This document shows, in pieces, positions 9,105 through 17,748 of a stretch of DNA of 64,000 bases. The number at the start of each line of letters is the position of its first letter. Within the stretch, counting starts at the first letter, position 1. The DNA is from Macrococcus bovicus (lineage in GTDB: Bacteria > Bacillota > Bacilli > Staphylococcales > Staphylococcaceae): NCBI RefSeq assembly GCF_004359575.1, contig NZ_SCWF01000002.1, forward strand, positions 62,001 through 126,000. Direction: 5' to 3'. The position numbers were made by a program, and so were the translations under genes. The notes under the pieces are model-generated. The model had not been told where the DNA came from, did no database searches, and saw only the letters and a list, made by a program, of their open reading frames with translations.

Positions 9105-10571
9105 ATGTCTAAATTATTCAAACGTTTGCCGCTACTTCTGGTTCTTGCGTTATTAGTAAGTATAGTTTTACCTGTAAGTCAGGCTTTTGCAGCTAACGAA
9201 ACAACTTTAACGATACACAAGATTGATGGAACAGGTGTTGATACACATCCTGCAACTAATGGAGAATTAACGGGTGAAGGGCAAAACTATAAAGGGATCC
9301 AGAATATTAGTTTCACTTATTGGAGCATCAGTAAAGAACAATTTGACGCGATGAAAAATGATTCTGCTAGTTATAAAACAGTAGACATGGTTGAAGGTAA
9401 GTATGGTGACTTAAAAGGAAAAGGTATAAATACGGGCGTTACTGATGTAAAGGGTGAAGTTAAAGTTACGAATTTAGCAGAAGGTTATTACTGGTTCGTA
9501 GAAAATACACCAACAACAGTTGCATCGTCAGCAGCAGTCCCATTCGGCTTAAGTCTGCCGCTTTCAAATGAAGGTCGCACGGGCTATATTAATGATTTAC
9601 ATGTATATCCTAAAAACATTCTTGAAACTACTAAACCTACAATCGATAAAGATGTGAAAGCTGATGGTACTAAAGAAGCGAACTACAATGTAGGTGATGA
9701 ATTCAATTGGTTCATTCAGCCAACAATTGTTAAAGGTATTGCTGATTATGCAAAATTTACAGTGACTGATAAAATCGATACAAAGTTAGATTTTAATGAT
9801 GCCAGTAAAGTTGTTGTCGAGTTAAACGGTCAAGCTATGCTAGCTGGAACTGACTATGTTGCAGAGTATGATGCTGCAACACGCATATTAAAAGTAGATT
9901 TCACTAGCGAAGGACGCAAAAAGTTAGGAACAGCCATTGGTGGTAAATTAAACATTAAAGTACCAACAAAAATCAACAACACAGCAATCATGGGTCAGGC
10001 GATTAAGAATAATGCCACGTTGACATTCGACAATAATCACGGTACGAGTGGCACGCCTTCTGTACCAAAAACTGATATTCCTAAAGTATATACAGGCGGT
10101 AAGAATTTCATTAAAACTGCAGAAACTGAAGACGGTAAACCACTTCCTGATGCTAAATTCGTTATTAAAAATTCAGCGGGTGAATTTGTTGCCATTGACG
10201 ATAATGGAGTTGTGACTTATGTTAAAGATCAATCAAGTGCAGAAATATTCACTTCAAAAGAAGACGGAACATTTGAAGTAAAAGGTTTAGCATATGGAAC
10301 TTATACTTTAATAGAGACTAAGGCTCCTGAAAAATATACACGGCCAACTAATCCTGAAACACCATTCACAGTAGACAAAACATCTTACTACACAGATCCT
10401 GAAGCAATTACAAGCACAGATACTGCACCAACAGCAGCGCCGACAACAATTATTAACAAACAGACGTTTATCCCTAACACAGGTGGTATCGGTACAGTGA
10501 TCTTCACTGTTGTAGGTCTTGCATTAATGGTACTGGCATTCGTATTGTTAAGAAGAAGACAACAAGCTTAA
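9105..10571 (+). CDS. Major (backbone) pilin, class C sortase substrate
   Basis: This is a 488-residue SpaA-type backbone pilin with a signal peptide cleaved after about residue 30 (AFA/ANE). The pilin motif VYPKN places the likely polymerising lysine at K170. Isopeptide-forming Cna_B-like domains follow, with an E-box TLIETKAP (E404). An IPNTG sorting signal at 456-460, a membrane segment and RRRQQ end the protein. In such pili the sortase joins the sorting-signal Thr of one subunit to the pilin-motif Lys of the next. It lies 57 bp after the tip adhesin with a GAGGAGG ribosome site and just before two class C sortases. The Ile in place of Leu in the sorting motif is common for backbone pilins. 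Confidence 0.92.
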   Translation: MSKLFKRLPLLLVLALLVSIVLPVSQAFAANETTLTIHKIDGTGVDTHPATNGELTGEGQNYKGIQNISFTYWSISKEQFDAMKNDSASYKTVDMVEGKYGDLKGKGINTGVTDVKGEVKVTNLAEGYYWFVENTPTTVASSAAVPFGLSLPLSNEGRTGYINDLHVYPKNILETTKPTIDKDVKADGTKEANYNVGDEFNWFIQPTIVKGIADYAKFTVTDKIDTKLDFNDASKVVVELNGQAMLAGTDYVAEYDAATRILKVDFTSEGRKKLGTAIGGKLNIKVPTKINNTAIMGQAIKNNATLTFDNNHGTSGTPSVPKTDIPKVYTGGKNFIKTAETEDGKPLPDAKFVIKNSAGEFVAIDDNGVVTYVKDQSSAEIFTSKEDGTFEVKGLAYGTYTLIETKAPEKYTRPTNPETPFTVDKTSYYTDPEAITSTDTAPTAAPTTIINKQTFIPNTGGIGTVIFTVVGLALMVLAFVLLRRRQQA

Positions 10572-10590
10572 CATCATGCTATATAATAAT

Positions 10591-10619
10591 AAGGTAGACT
10601 TTGGTCTGCCTTATTTTTT
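10591..10619 (+). terminator. Intra-operon terminator between pilin and sortase genes
   Basis: The stem AAGGTAGAC / GTCTGCCTT (one G-U pair) is followed by ATTTTTTA. It lies between the pilin stop and the sortase ribosome site and would reduce sortase expression relative to pilin. Confidence 0.65.
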
Positions 10620-10637
10620 ATAAGGAGGAGAGTCATC

Positions 10638-11501
10638 TTGAGCTCCGAGAAAAAACAGAAAAAGAATCATCGTCTTTCTAATTTAATATTTGCCCTTATA
10701 TTTCTTATTGGTCTTGGTATATTGATCTACCCGATGATCAGTGCCGTCTACTATGATTATGAATCCGGGACTGAAGTAAATGACTTCAACAAAGAAGTGG
10801 AGCTTTTGTCCGACAAGGAGATTGACAGTCGTATTGAGAAGGCGAAAGCCTATAATGAGTCACTGAACGGCAATGAAGTGCTCCATGATGCCTACAGTCA
10901 GGAAGAAGAAGCAGCAGGTAAGAGGGAATATGCGAAGATGCTGGAAGTGCACGAGAAAATAGGACACGTGGAGATTCCGAGGATTCATCAGGATTTGCCG
11001 CTGTATGCGGGGACGACTGAGCGTGTGCTGCAGCAGGGTCTCGGTCATCTGGAAAATACGTCACTGCCAGTAGGTGGCAAGTCGACGCATAGCGTCATCA
11101 CCGGCCATCGCGGTCTGCCCGGCAAGAAGCTGTTTACAGACTTGGATAAGATGAAGGTCGGCGATATGATTTATGTACATAATATCAAAGAGATCCTGGC
11201 CTATAAGGTGGACCGTATTAAAGTGATTGAGCCGAATGACTTCAGCAAGCTGAAGATTGTCAATGATAAGGACCAGCTGACACTGCTGACCTGCACGCCG
11301 TATATGATCAACTCGCACCGTTTGATTGTCACCGGTCACCGCGTGCCGTATACACCTGAAGAAGCGAAAAAACATGAGGCGGCACAGGAGCCTTGGTGGT
11401 ATAAATTCCTGAATGTCTACAAAAACTACTTGATTGGTCTTGCTGTAGCGCTTATCTTATACTTATTATACCGTCTATGGAATAAGCGGAAGAAGAGGTA
11501 A
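10638..11501 (+). CDS. Class C (pilin-polymerising) sortase 1
   Basis: This is a 287-residue sortase with an N-terminal membrane anchor and a second C-terminal membrane segment followed by KRKKR, the topology of pilin-specific class C sortases. Catalytic residues are visible: His in TGHRG, Cys in LLTCTPY and Arg in SHRLIVTGHR. It cleaves sorting signals between Thr and Gly and links pilin subunits through lysine on the outer membrane face. The start is TTG at 10638, chosen because TAAGGAGG lies 10 bases upstream. The second sortase follows four bases after its stop. Which of the LPNTG and IPNTG substrates it prefers cannot be read from the sequence. Confidence 0.9.
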   Translation: MSSEKKQKKNHRLSNLIFALIFLIGLGILIYPMISAVYYDYESGTEVNDFNKEVELLSDKEIDSRIEKAKAYNESLNGNEVLHDAYSQEEEAAGKREYAKMLEVHEKIGHVEIPRIHQDLPLYAGTTERVLQQGLGHLENTSLPVGGKSTHSVITGHRGLPGKKLFTDLDKMKVGDMIYVHNIKEILAYKVDRIKVIEPNDFSKLKIVNDKDQLTLLTCTPYMINSHRLIVTGHRVPYTPEEAKKHEAAQEPWWYKFLNVYKNYLIGLAVALILYLLYRLWNKRKKR

Positions 11502-11505
11502 TGTC

Positions 11506-12327
11506 ATGAATAAGTGGCTTTCTGTTGTGCTGTTTTGCGCGGGGCTCTTTATCTGTCTCTATCCCCTCGCTGCGAAAGTGTACTATAACTATGATATGTC
11601 GCAGGAGTCTGAAGCGCTGAATAAACAATTTCAGGTGGACTCTGACGACCAGAAGAATAGATATATACAGTTTGAGCAGTACAACCGGCAGATGACGATG
11701 AATCAGACGATTGAAGTGCCGGCAGTCAAAGTGAAGAAGAATGACAGTGACGATGAACAGATGTTTTCCGATGATGTCATCGCGACAGTGAAGATCCCGG
11801 AGCTGAACCTGCATTATCCGGTATACGACAAAGCGACGCCGGCAAACTTGAACCGCGGTGTGTCACGTGTTGAAGGCACGAGCTATCCCGTCGGCGGCCG
11901 CTCGACAAACAGCGTCCTCGCCGCGCACAGCTATTCGCCTTACCATGAATGGTTCACACATATTGACCGTCTGAAAAACGGCGATCAGGTGATCATCAAC
12001 AACTTCAAAGAGACACTATACTATCGAGTGTATGACCGTGTGATTGTGACGCCCGACAAAGTGGAGGCGATGGCGGTCAGACAAGGGAAAGATATCCTTA
12101 CACTTCTCACGTGTACACCGTCAGGAGCAGAGCGTCTGCTCATCTATGCCGAGCGGACGACGAAAGAGGGAAAGAAAGTGACACCGAAACTTGTTCTGCC
12201 GCAGCCTATGGAAGAAAAATCCATATGGGAGAAAATGAAAGTGCTGTCAGATTCCTGGCTGCTTTTATCGATTGCTGGCCTATTATCACTTATGTTTATT
12301 GACAGACTTATTCGTAGTAGAAGCTAG
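11506..12327 (+). CDS. Class C sortase 2
   Basis: This is a 273-residue sortase with N- and C-terminal hydrophobic segments, a catalytic His in AAHSYSP, Cys in LLTCTPS and Arg in the RLLIYAERT strand. It is diverged from sortase 1: HSY replaces HRG. It may therefore act at a different step, such as tip incorporation or a second substrate; that is inference. It is last in the four-gene pilus operon and is closed by a strong terminator. No housekeeping class A sortase is encoded here, so final attachment of the fibre to the wall would depend on one elsewhere. Confidence 0.88.
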   Translation: MNKWLSVVLFCAGLFICLYPLAAKVYYNYDMSQESEALNKQFQVDSDDQKNRYIQFEQYNRQMTMNQTIEVPAVKVKKNDSDDEQMFSDDVIATVKIPELNLHYPVYDKATPANLNRGVSRVEGTSYPVGGRSTNSVLAAHSYSPYHEWFTHIDRLKNGDQVIINNFKETLYYRVYDRVIVTPDKVEAMAVRQGKDILTLLTCTPSGAERLLIYAERTTKEGKKVTPKLVLPQPMEEKSIWEKMKVLSDSWLLLSIAGLLSLMFIDRLIRSRS

Positions 12328-12334
12328 AAAACGC

Positions 12335-12366
12335 GCCGTCCTGCTTATCAAGCAGGGCGGCTTTAT
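12335..12366 (+). terminator. Terminator of the pilus operon
   Basis: A 12-bp stem, GCCGTCCTGCTT / AAGCAGGGCGGC, with a short loop is followed by TTTATG. The T-tract is modest. Confidence 0.75.
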
Positions 12367-12723
12367 GCTTATGTATCTTTATAAAGACTGATTCGCAGCA
12401 CTGTACGAGTCATCCATCAGAAATTCAATTGCATGAACTGCTAAAAAGTAAATTCGATATAAGCCTTCAGCTCAATTCCCACAGATTAAATAAGGGAACT
12501 GATGAGTGTTATGAGGCCTGCTGAGATTAAGATGCCGAAAAAGACTATAAAATAAATATTTCAAGATAAAAGTATTGCTAGATTATTTTGTGTATGATAA
12601 TATTTGAAAGTCGTTTATTTTATAGAGTGATATTAAAACAAAAATCACCTGAACTATTTAGTTGGCATCAATCATATTGCTTTATAACAAAATAAAAAAA
12701 CGTTATTATAAGGAGAACAGGAA
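12367..12723. other. Intergenic region before the WxL cluster
   Basis: No ORF or RNA is supported. It becomes very AT-rich near the 3' end and must contain the WxL promoter. TTGGCA at about 12662 with a TATAAC-like element is only a weak candidate. AAGGAGAACAGG precedes the ATG at 12724. Confidence 0.45.
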
Positions 12724-13446
12724 ATGAAAACAAACAAATTACTAGCAACGTCTATCGCAGCAGGATTATTGGTAACCCCATTTGTAACTACTAATGCACA
12801 TGCTGAAACTCAATCAGCAACATCTCAGGCGAGAGTAGAGTTCAATTTACCGGAAAACGAGGTAACGCCTCAATCGCCTGACGGTTCAGGTCAGACTAAT
12901 AACAGTATTGTGTCCGGTGATCTCGAAAAGGGTGGTACAGGTACTATAACTAATCAGACAGGATCATTAACTTTGGACTACGTGACTCACTTAGACTTTG
13001 GTGTTCATACAATTGACACAGCTAGACATGTTTATAATACAACAACAAATCAGCCTTATATTCAGGTTTCTGACCGTCGCGGTTCAGGTGAAGGATGGAA
13101 TGTCACAGCGGAACTCGGACGTTTCAATGATGGTAAGGCGGATACATTACCGGGTGCAGCAATCAACTTAAGTAATGGCGCAGCAAAATCTTCAGCTACT
13201 ACATCCCAACCAATTCCTGAGGATAATATTGAACTGGTTTCCGGTCAGGGGGCTCAACCTGTGGTCAAAGCAGCTGCCAAAACAGGTGAAATCAGTACAG
13301 CAGAAGGTTTAGGCACATGGACAGTAGACTGGCTCTCATCAAATCCTGAGAATGAAAAAGTCACATTAACTGTTCCGGAAGGCGCGGCTTCCCCAGGGAC
13401 ACATACTGCGACAATCACTTGGACTTTGGGAGCAACTCCTGAGTAA
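12724..13446 (+). CDS. WxL-domain cell-surface protein (small)
   Basis: This is a 240-residue secreted protein. A signal peptide (about 1-27, ending AHA) is followed by a WxL domain spanning almost the whole mature chain. The two signature motifs are present: GWNVTAEL in the middle and ITWTLGATPE at the C-terminus. WxL domains bind cell-wall peptidoglycan non-covalently, as known from Enterococcus and lactobacilli, so there is no sortase signal or membrane anchor. It is first in a three-gene WxL cluster with a DUF916/DUF3324 partner and a large WxL protein, and probably forms a surface complex with them. Confidence 0.9.
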   Translation: MKTNKLLATSIAAGLLVTPFVTTNAHAETQSATSQARVEFNLPENEVTPQSPDGSGQTNNSIVSGDLEKGGTGTITNQTGSLTLDYVTHLDFGVHTIDTARHVYNTTTNQPYIQVSDRRGSGEGWNVTAELGRFNDGKADTLPGAAINLSNGAAKSSATTSQPIPEDNIELVSGQGAQPVVKAAAKTGEISTAEGLGTWTVDWLSSNPENEKVTLTVPEGAASPGTHTATITWTLGATPE

Positions 13447-13465
13447 TAGTATCTTGACTTTACAG

Positions 13466-13494
13466 GCTCCAGGCATTATGCCTGGAGCACTTTT
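13466..13494 (+). terminator. Hairpin / partial terminator within the WxL cluster
   Basis: A perfect 10-bp stem, GCTCCAGGCA / TGCCTGGAGC, with a 3-base loop is followed by ACTTTTAA. The weak T-tract suggests an attenuator that would let the small WxL protein exceed the downstream products. Confidence 0.6.
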
Positions 13495-13515
13495 AATATA
13501 ACGGGAGGTTTAACG

Positions 13516-14505
13516 ATGAAGAAAATGATATTCGTGCTTATAACATTATTGCTCGTGCCATCCGCTGCCTATGCTGATACTGGAGATGTGCCGTTTTCTG
13601 TGGCACCGGTCTTCCCTGATAATCAGTCTGAGGAAATAACGGATTATTTCGATCTGGAGATGAAGCCTGGTGACGAGCAGCAGCTGAAGGTCAAGCTGTT
13701 CAATACGACGGCTAAAATGAAGGAGATAACGATATCAGCTAATTCTGCTGTTACAAATGGCAATGGTCTTATAGTCTATGATGGCAGTCTGAAGTCTGAA
13801 CAGCAGCAGCCGTTCAGTGAACTGGCAGAGGTGAAGGAGAAGACGGTTAAGCTTGCGCCCGGCGAAACACGGACGACCAGTATTAAGGTCAAAGCGCCTG
13901 ATAAGGACTTCGATGGTGAACTGCTGGGCGGCTTACACTTTCTGCAGAAAGCAGACACTGATGAGACAGGGAGCGTCCAGATAAAAAATAACTATGCTTA
14001 TGTCATTGCTGTCCGTCTCCACGAACAAGGCAATGACACTGCTGTGGAACCAAAACTCAGCCTAAAGAAAGTCAAACCAGCACTTGCCGGTTACCGGACA
14101 GCAGTAAAAGCAACATTTGTCAATGAGGAGCCTGTAAGGATGAGTAAGCTGAAGTTCGATGCCCAGGTGTTCAGAAAAGGCAGTGACAAACCATTGTATG
14201 TACAGTCAATTGACAGCTTCGCGATTGCACCGGATGGAACATTTGAAGTGCCGATGCTGCTGAACAATCAGCCGCTTGAAGCTGGAGATTATATTTATAA
14301 GGCAACATTCAAGGATGGCAGTCAGACTTATCCTCTACAAAAAGAGTTCACAATCAACCGTGAGCAGGCTGAGAAAGTGAACAGCCAGGCGATTGAACTG
14401 GATAAGCAGACAAACTGGTGGCTCTATATTGCTGCCGCATTACTTGCGATTATTGGTTTACTGATCTATTTAGTGGTGAGGTTAAGCAGAAAAGTAAAGG
14501 GGTAG
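13516..14505 (+). CDS. DUF916/DUF3324 WxL-partner protein, membrane-anchored
   Basis: This is a 329-residue protein with a signal peptide (about 1-20, AYA), a DUF916 domain and then a DUF3324 domain. These are described for WxL-interacting proteins as peptidoglycan-binding and host-binding modules. The C-terminus is a single membrane helix (WWLYIAAALLAIIGLLIYLVV) followed by a basic tail, so the domains face outward. It is the standard partner in WxL gene clusters and sits between the two WxL genes. AACGGGAGGTTTAACG supplies the ribosome site. Confidence 0.88.
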   Translation: MKKMIFVLITLLLVPSAAYADTGDVPFSVAPVFPDNQSEEITDYFDLEMKPGDEQQLKVKLFNTTAKMKEITISANSAVTNGNGLIVYDGSLKSEQQQPFSELAEVKEKTVKLAPGETRTTSIKVKAPDKDFDGELLGGLHFLQKADTDETGSVQIKNNYAYVIAVRLHEQGNDTAVEPKLSLKKVKPALAGYRTAVKATFVNEEPVRMSKLKFDAQVFRKGSDKPLYVQSIDSFAIAPDGTFEVPMLLNNQPLEAGDYIYKATFKDGSQTYPLQKEFTINREQAEKVNSQAIELDKQTNWWLYIAAALLAIIGLLIYLVVRLSRKVKG

Positions 14506-17154
14506 ATGAAGATGAATCGAATAACTAAAGTCATGATGATTCTGCTGTTATTCATCACTTTTATACCAATGCCTGTGCAGGCAGAAACTACGCTCTGTGA
14601 AGACACAGTATTTAAGGTGAGTTCACCTCGGACGGGTGATACGAAGCTTTCCGGTACAGCTCTTAAAAACGAGGGTCTGACAATCAAAGTGGATGAAGAA
14701 GAGTACCCTTTGACGGTCAAAGCAACGGGTGAATACGAGCTGACACTTGACCAGCCGCTGAATGACGGTCAGAAGATAATCATTGAGCAAGGGTCCAATA
14801 AACTAGAGATAACAGTGGAAGAGAAGCCAGCAGAAACTGAGCAGCTGTTAGAAGCGGCTTTTAACTGCGACGGATTAGTGGATAAACCGACGACAGAAGA
14901 ACCGACGACAGAAGATGCGTCAACAGAGACTAAGACAGAGGAACCGACAACGGAAGAAGCGTCAACAGAGACTAAGACAGAAGAACTGACGACAGAAGAT
15001 GCGTCAACAGAGACTACGACAGAGGAACCGACAACGGAAGACGCGTCAACAGAGGCTAAGGCAGAGGAACCGACAACGGAAGACGCGTCAACAGAGGCTA
15101 AGACAGAGGAACCGACGACCGAAGCTAAGACAGAGGAACCAACAACCGAAGCTAAGACAGAAGAACCGACGACAGAGCAGCCAACGGTAGAAAAACCGAG
15201 TACGACATCGGCGACAACAGAGCCGCCTGTCTCCAGTTCAGTTGTCTTCAAACAGCGATTTACACGTTCGCTGCTCCCTTCTCTTGACAGCTCAGTTCAA
15301 AGAACCGCAGTTGCTACTACACCAAGGTATACATCATGTCCGACTCGGGACCAATATAACAGCTCTATTTCAGTGAACAGTGATGGACCGTTCAGACAGA
15401 GTGTACAGGGTAATGTAGTCTGTGTTAAATCAGTGTCAGAATTTGATGCAGAAATTAAAAATGGTGCAACTGAAGTCATTATATTTATGGCGGATATGGA
15501 TAATGTCACACCTAATCGCGCGTCTCTGGATGTTATATTGAAATCTGAAACTGGACAAAAAGTGATTGATGCTAATGGCTACAGCCTTTCTGTAGCAAAT
15601 GGAGGTTATCTTCTTGTCAACCGAAATTCTGATATTACTAACTTAATAGTGAAAGATGCATCGAATTTATACTCGGCTAATAATGAAGATATTAATGGTA
15701 TGTTCAATATTGACTTCGTTGGTATCAACGTTAATATTGTCAACTCAACTTTTAACAGAGACAATCTGGCGGCCGGTCATTTAGGTGCCAGCTGGGAGAG
15801 TGCATTGCATTTCTATGGTACCAACATTATTAACTCCAATTATAATTATTCAGTTTTCTATCGCTTTGTCCATGTCCATGATAATGCATCATTGACGTTG
15901 AATAATGCCCAGAAAAGCGGCTTTAATTTTCAGACAAGCGGCAAAACGTCAGTTGCTGCTCCGAAAAGTGGTATGAAGATTGGACGTAATGCGACAGTCA
16001 ATATCAATGTCAAAAATGATGCCGGGATACTTAGTCAGAATAATTTGTTCGAACTGACAGTTGGTGCGGGTAGTAAACTCGATGTAAAAGCTGATAGAGG
16101 TTTTGTGATGAATACATCTACTAAAGGAGAAATCACATTTGATGAAGGCTCAATCGTCAAGATGGACACCACATCAGATACTTTTAAATTAACCAGTGAT
16201 ACATCAATAGCTATCAACAGCACTGCCGATGTCGACCTCAGAAGTTCAGCCGGTCGTCTCTTTGGAGGTAATAAGACGCACACATTTGATATCCAGAACG
16301 TTGCAGTAAGAAGCTGGCTGACTGATAGCAGTAAAGCCCATGATTACCAGACACCGCTGATCTCATCAGGGAGCTTCTCTATCGGACCGAAGGTGACGAC
16401 TCCTATTAGTAATATGGGTACTGATGATTTCGCCAAACAGTTTCCACCGACGATGAAGCGTATACAGTTCATACCGTCTGTTAAGCCGCCGGTTCCGCAG
16501 GCTGTTATTGACGACACGGCATCGACTATCACGGGGACCGCAGTCCCTGGTAGCGTGGTGACTCTGAAGAATATGAACAGAACGACCAATAACGTGAAGA
16601 CGGCTACAGCTGATGCGTCAGGAAATTTCGTTTTCACTGTGCCTGCTGGTTTTCTGTTCAAAGGAGACGTTCTTGAGTTCACCGCTGCAAACAACGGGCT
16701 CACGTCTGCACCGGTGACCCGCACAGTGTCAGGGAATACATTGCAGCTGCAGCAGCCTGCTGATATTACATTTAAATCATCAGTCATCGGTAATAGTCAA
16801 AATCAGTTAATCCGCCGGGAATCCCCTGTAGATTACTCAGTGAAAGTGAAAGATACCCGCTCAAGTGGTAACTGGAATGTCACTGTAAAGGCGACTCAGC
16901 TGATGACGAAAAGCAAAGAGCATGAACTGAAAGATGCACTGATTTTTAAGGAGAATAGTCAGGAGACTGTTCTCTCTGGCAGCTCAGCAGTTAGAGTGGC
17001 TGATAAAAAATCAATGACAGCAGATACATCGACCGGTCTGTACGAAAAGAAGTGGACCAACGATAGTGGTATCCTGTTGAAAGTAGATCCTGTAGCAATC
17101 TCTCCCGGCACTTATAGTGGAACGCTGACCTGGACGTTGACGTCTGGTCCGTAA
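14506..17154 (+). CDS. Large WxL-domain surface protein with predicted beta-helix adhesin region
   Basis: This protein has 882 residues: a signal peptide (to about 27), a small beta domain, a Thr/Glu repeat linker (about 127-229), then a long region (about 272-645) rich in Asn, Val and Ile. That region resembles pectate-lyase-like adhesive beta-helix domains. A bacterial Ig-like domain with ITGTAVPG (about 665-743) and a C-terminal WxL domain with WNVTVKA and TWTLTSGP follow. The WxL domain should attach it to peptidoglycan, displaying the beta-helix as an adhesin; the target is unknown. ATGs at 14506 and 14512 are both possible. The second has better spacing (9 bases) from AAAGGGG. Confidence 0.85.
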   Translation: MKMNRITKVMMILLLFITFIPMPVQAETTLCEDTVFKVSSPRTGDTKLSGTALKNEGLTIKVDEEEYPLTVKATGEYELTLDQPLNDGQKIIIEQGSNKLEITVEEKPAETEQLLEAAFNCDGLVDKPTTEEPTTEDASTETKTEEPTTEEASTETKTEELTTEDASTETTTEEPTTEDASTEAKAEEPTTEDASTEAKTEEPTTEAKTEEPTTEAKTEEPTTEQPTVEKPSTTSATTEPPVSSSVVFKQRFTRSLLPSLDSSVQRTAVATTPRYTSCPTRDQYNSSISVNSDGPFRQSVQGNVVCVKSVSEFDAEIKNGATEVIIFMADMDNVTPNRASLDVILKSETGQKVIDANGYSLSVANGGYLLVNRNSDITNLIVKDASNLYSANNEDINGMFNIDFVGINVNIVNSTFNRDNLAAGHLGASWESALHFYGTNIINSNYNYSVFYRFVHVHDNASLTLNNAQKSGFNFQTSGKTSVAAPKSGMKIGRNATVNINVKNDAGILSQNNLFELTVGAGSKLDVKADRGFVMNTSTKGEITFDEGSIVKMDTTSDTFKLTSDTSIAINSTADVDLRSSAGRLFGGNKTHTFDIQNVAVRSWLTDSSKAHDYQTPLISSGSFSIGPKVTTPISNMGTDDFAKQFPPTMKRIQFIPSVKPPVPQAVIDDTASTITGTAVPGSVVTLKNMNRTTNNVKTATADASGNFVFTVPAGFLFKGDVLEFTAANNGLTSAPVTRTVSGNTLQLQQPADITFKSSVIGNSQNQLIRRESPVDYSVKVKDTRSSGNWNVTVKATQLMTKSKEHELKDALIFKENSQETVLSGSSAVRVADKKSMTADTSTGLYEKKWTNDSGILLKVDPVAISPGTYSGTLTWTLTSGP
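14885..15190 (+). repeat. Thr/Glu-rich tandem coding repeat in the large WxL protein
   Basis: About five units of a 14-residue motif (TEEPTTEDASTETK-like, 42 bp) are followed by about three 9-residue units (TEEPTTEAK, 27 bp). The near-identical DNA of the units makes copy-number change by slippage likely. It parallels the linker in the tip adhesin. Confidence 0.85.
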
Positions 17155-17192
17155 ATAAAGCCCTCAACACTGATGTTGAGGGCTTTATTTTT
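17155..17192. terminator. Bidirectional terminator between the WxL cluster and nsrR
   Basis: A 15-bp perfect stem, ATAAAGCCCTCAACA / TGTTGAGGGCTTTAT, with a 4-base loop and a T-run after it on the plus strand. It serves the convergent ends of both genes. Confidence 0.9.
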
Positions 17193-17612
17193 TTACAGGT
17201 ATGTTGTTTTTTTCAGCGCCGGTGTAATATCTTTCAGCGTGTACTGGTCCAGCACATTGAGATAGGCGAATAGTGCCTGGCCCAGCACGGACTGCAGGCC
17301 GCACTTGCCGATGATAGGACAGGTGTTCGTCTCGGGATTGAAGCATTCAACGAGATTGAAATGCTCCTCCGTCTTACGCACTAGTTCGCCGATATTGATA
17401 TCCTCCGGCTTCTTGTTCAGTTTGATGCCGCCGCCGCGTCCTCTGACAGATAAGATATAGCCTTCCAGCGCCAGGTTATGGACGACTTTAGTGAGATGAT
17501 TCTTCGAGATATTATAGAAGCGGGCGATTTCATCGATCTGGGTCAGTTGTGACTGCGGGGCCAGATACATCAGGACACGAAGCGAATAGTCTGAATACAA
17601 GGTCAGTTTCAT
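17193..17612 (-). CDS. nsrR: Rrf2-family nitric-oxide-sensing repressor NsrR
   Basis: This is a 139-residue Rrf2 regulator with an N-terminal winged helix (YSDYSLRVLMYLA, then KNHLTKVVHNL and the wing RGRGGGIKL). Three cysteines with spacing C-x8-C-x5-C (ECFNPETNTC...GKC) fit the Fe-S ligands of NsrR. In this family NO damages the cluster and relieves repression, typically of hmp. The start at 17612 is preferred over an ATG at 17633 because AAAGGAGG lies between them, 8 bases from 17612. It is divergent from hmp, with an NsrR-type operator next to the hmp promoter. Confidence 0.85.
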   Translation of the reverse strand: MKLTLYSDYSLRVLMYLAPQSQLTQIDEIARFYNISKNHLTKVVHNLALEGYILSVRGRGGGIKLNKKPEDINIGELVRKTEEHFNLVECFNPETNTCPIIGKCGLQSVLGQALFAYLNVLDQYTLKDITPALKKTTYL

Positions 17613-17718
17613 TGGGCAGACCTCCTTTATCATTATTATAAATCACATTCTCCTATTATGCCTTGACAATTTCAGTAAATGCAAATGTGACAACTTTTTA
17701 AAGTTATTTCATTTATAT

Positions 17719-17747
17719 TTGTGCAGGAGCAGAAATAAGGGTAGAAT
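17719..17747 (+). promoter_or_regulatory. hmp promoter
   Basis: TTGTGC at 17719-17724, a 17-base spacer and TAGAAT at 17742-17747. Transcription would start at about 17754, inside the adjoining operator. Confidence 0.6.
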
Positions 17748-17748
17748 A

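Noticed and set aside
14769-15251. Minus-strand SSVVGSSV-repeat ORF inside the large WxL gene
   Set aside because: Shadow of the 42-bp coding repeat; no ribosome site or independent context.
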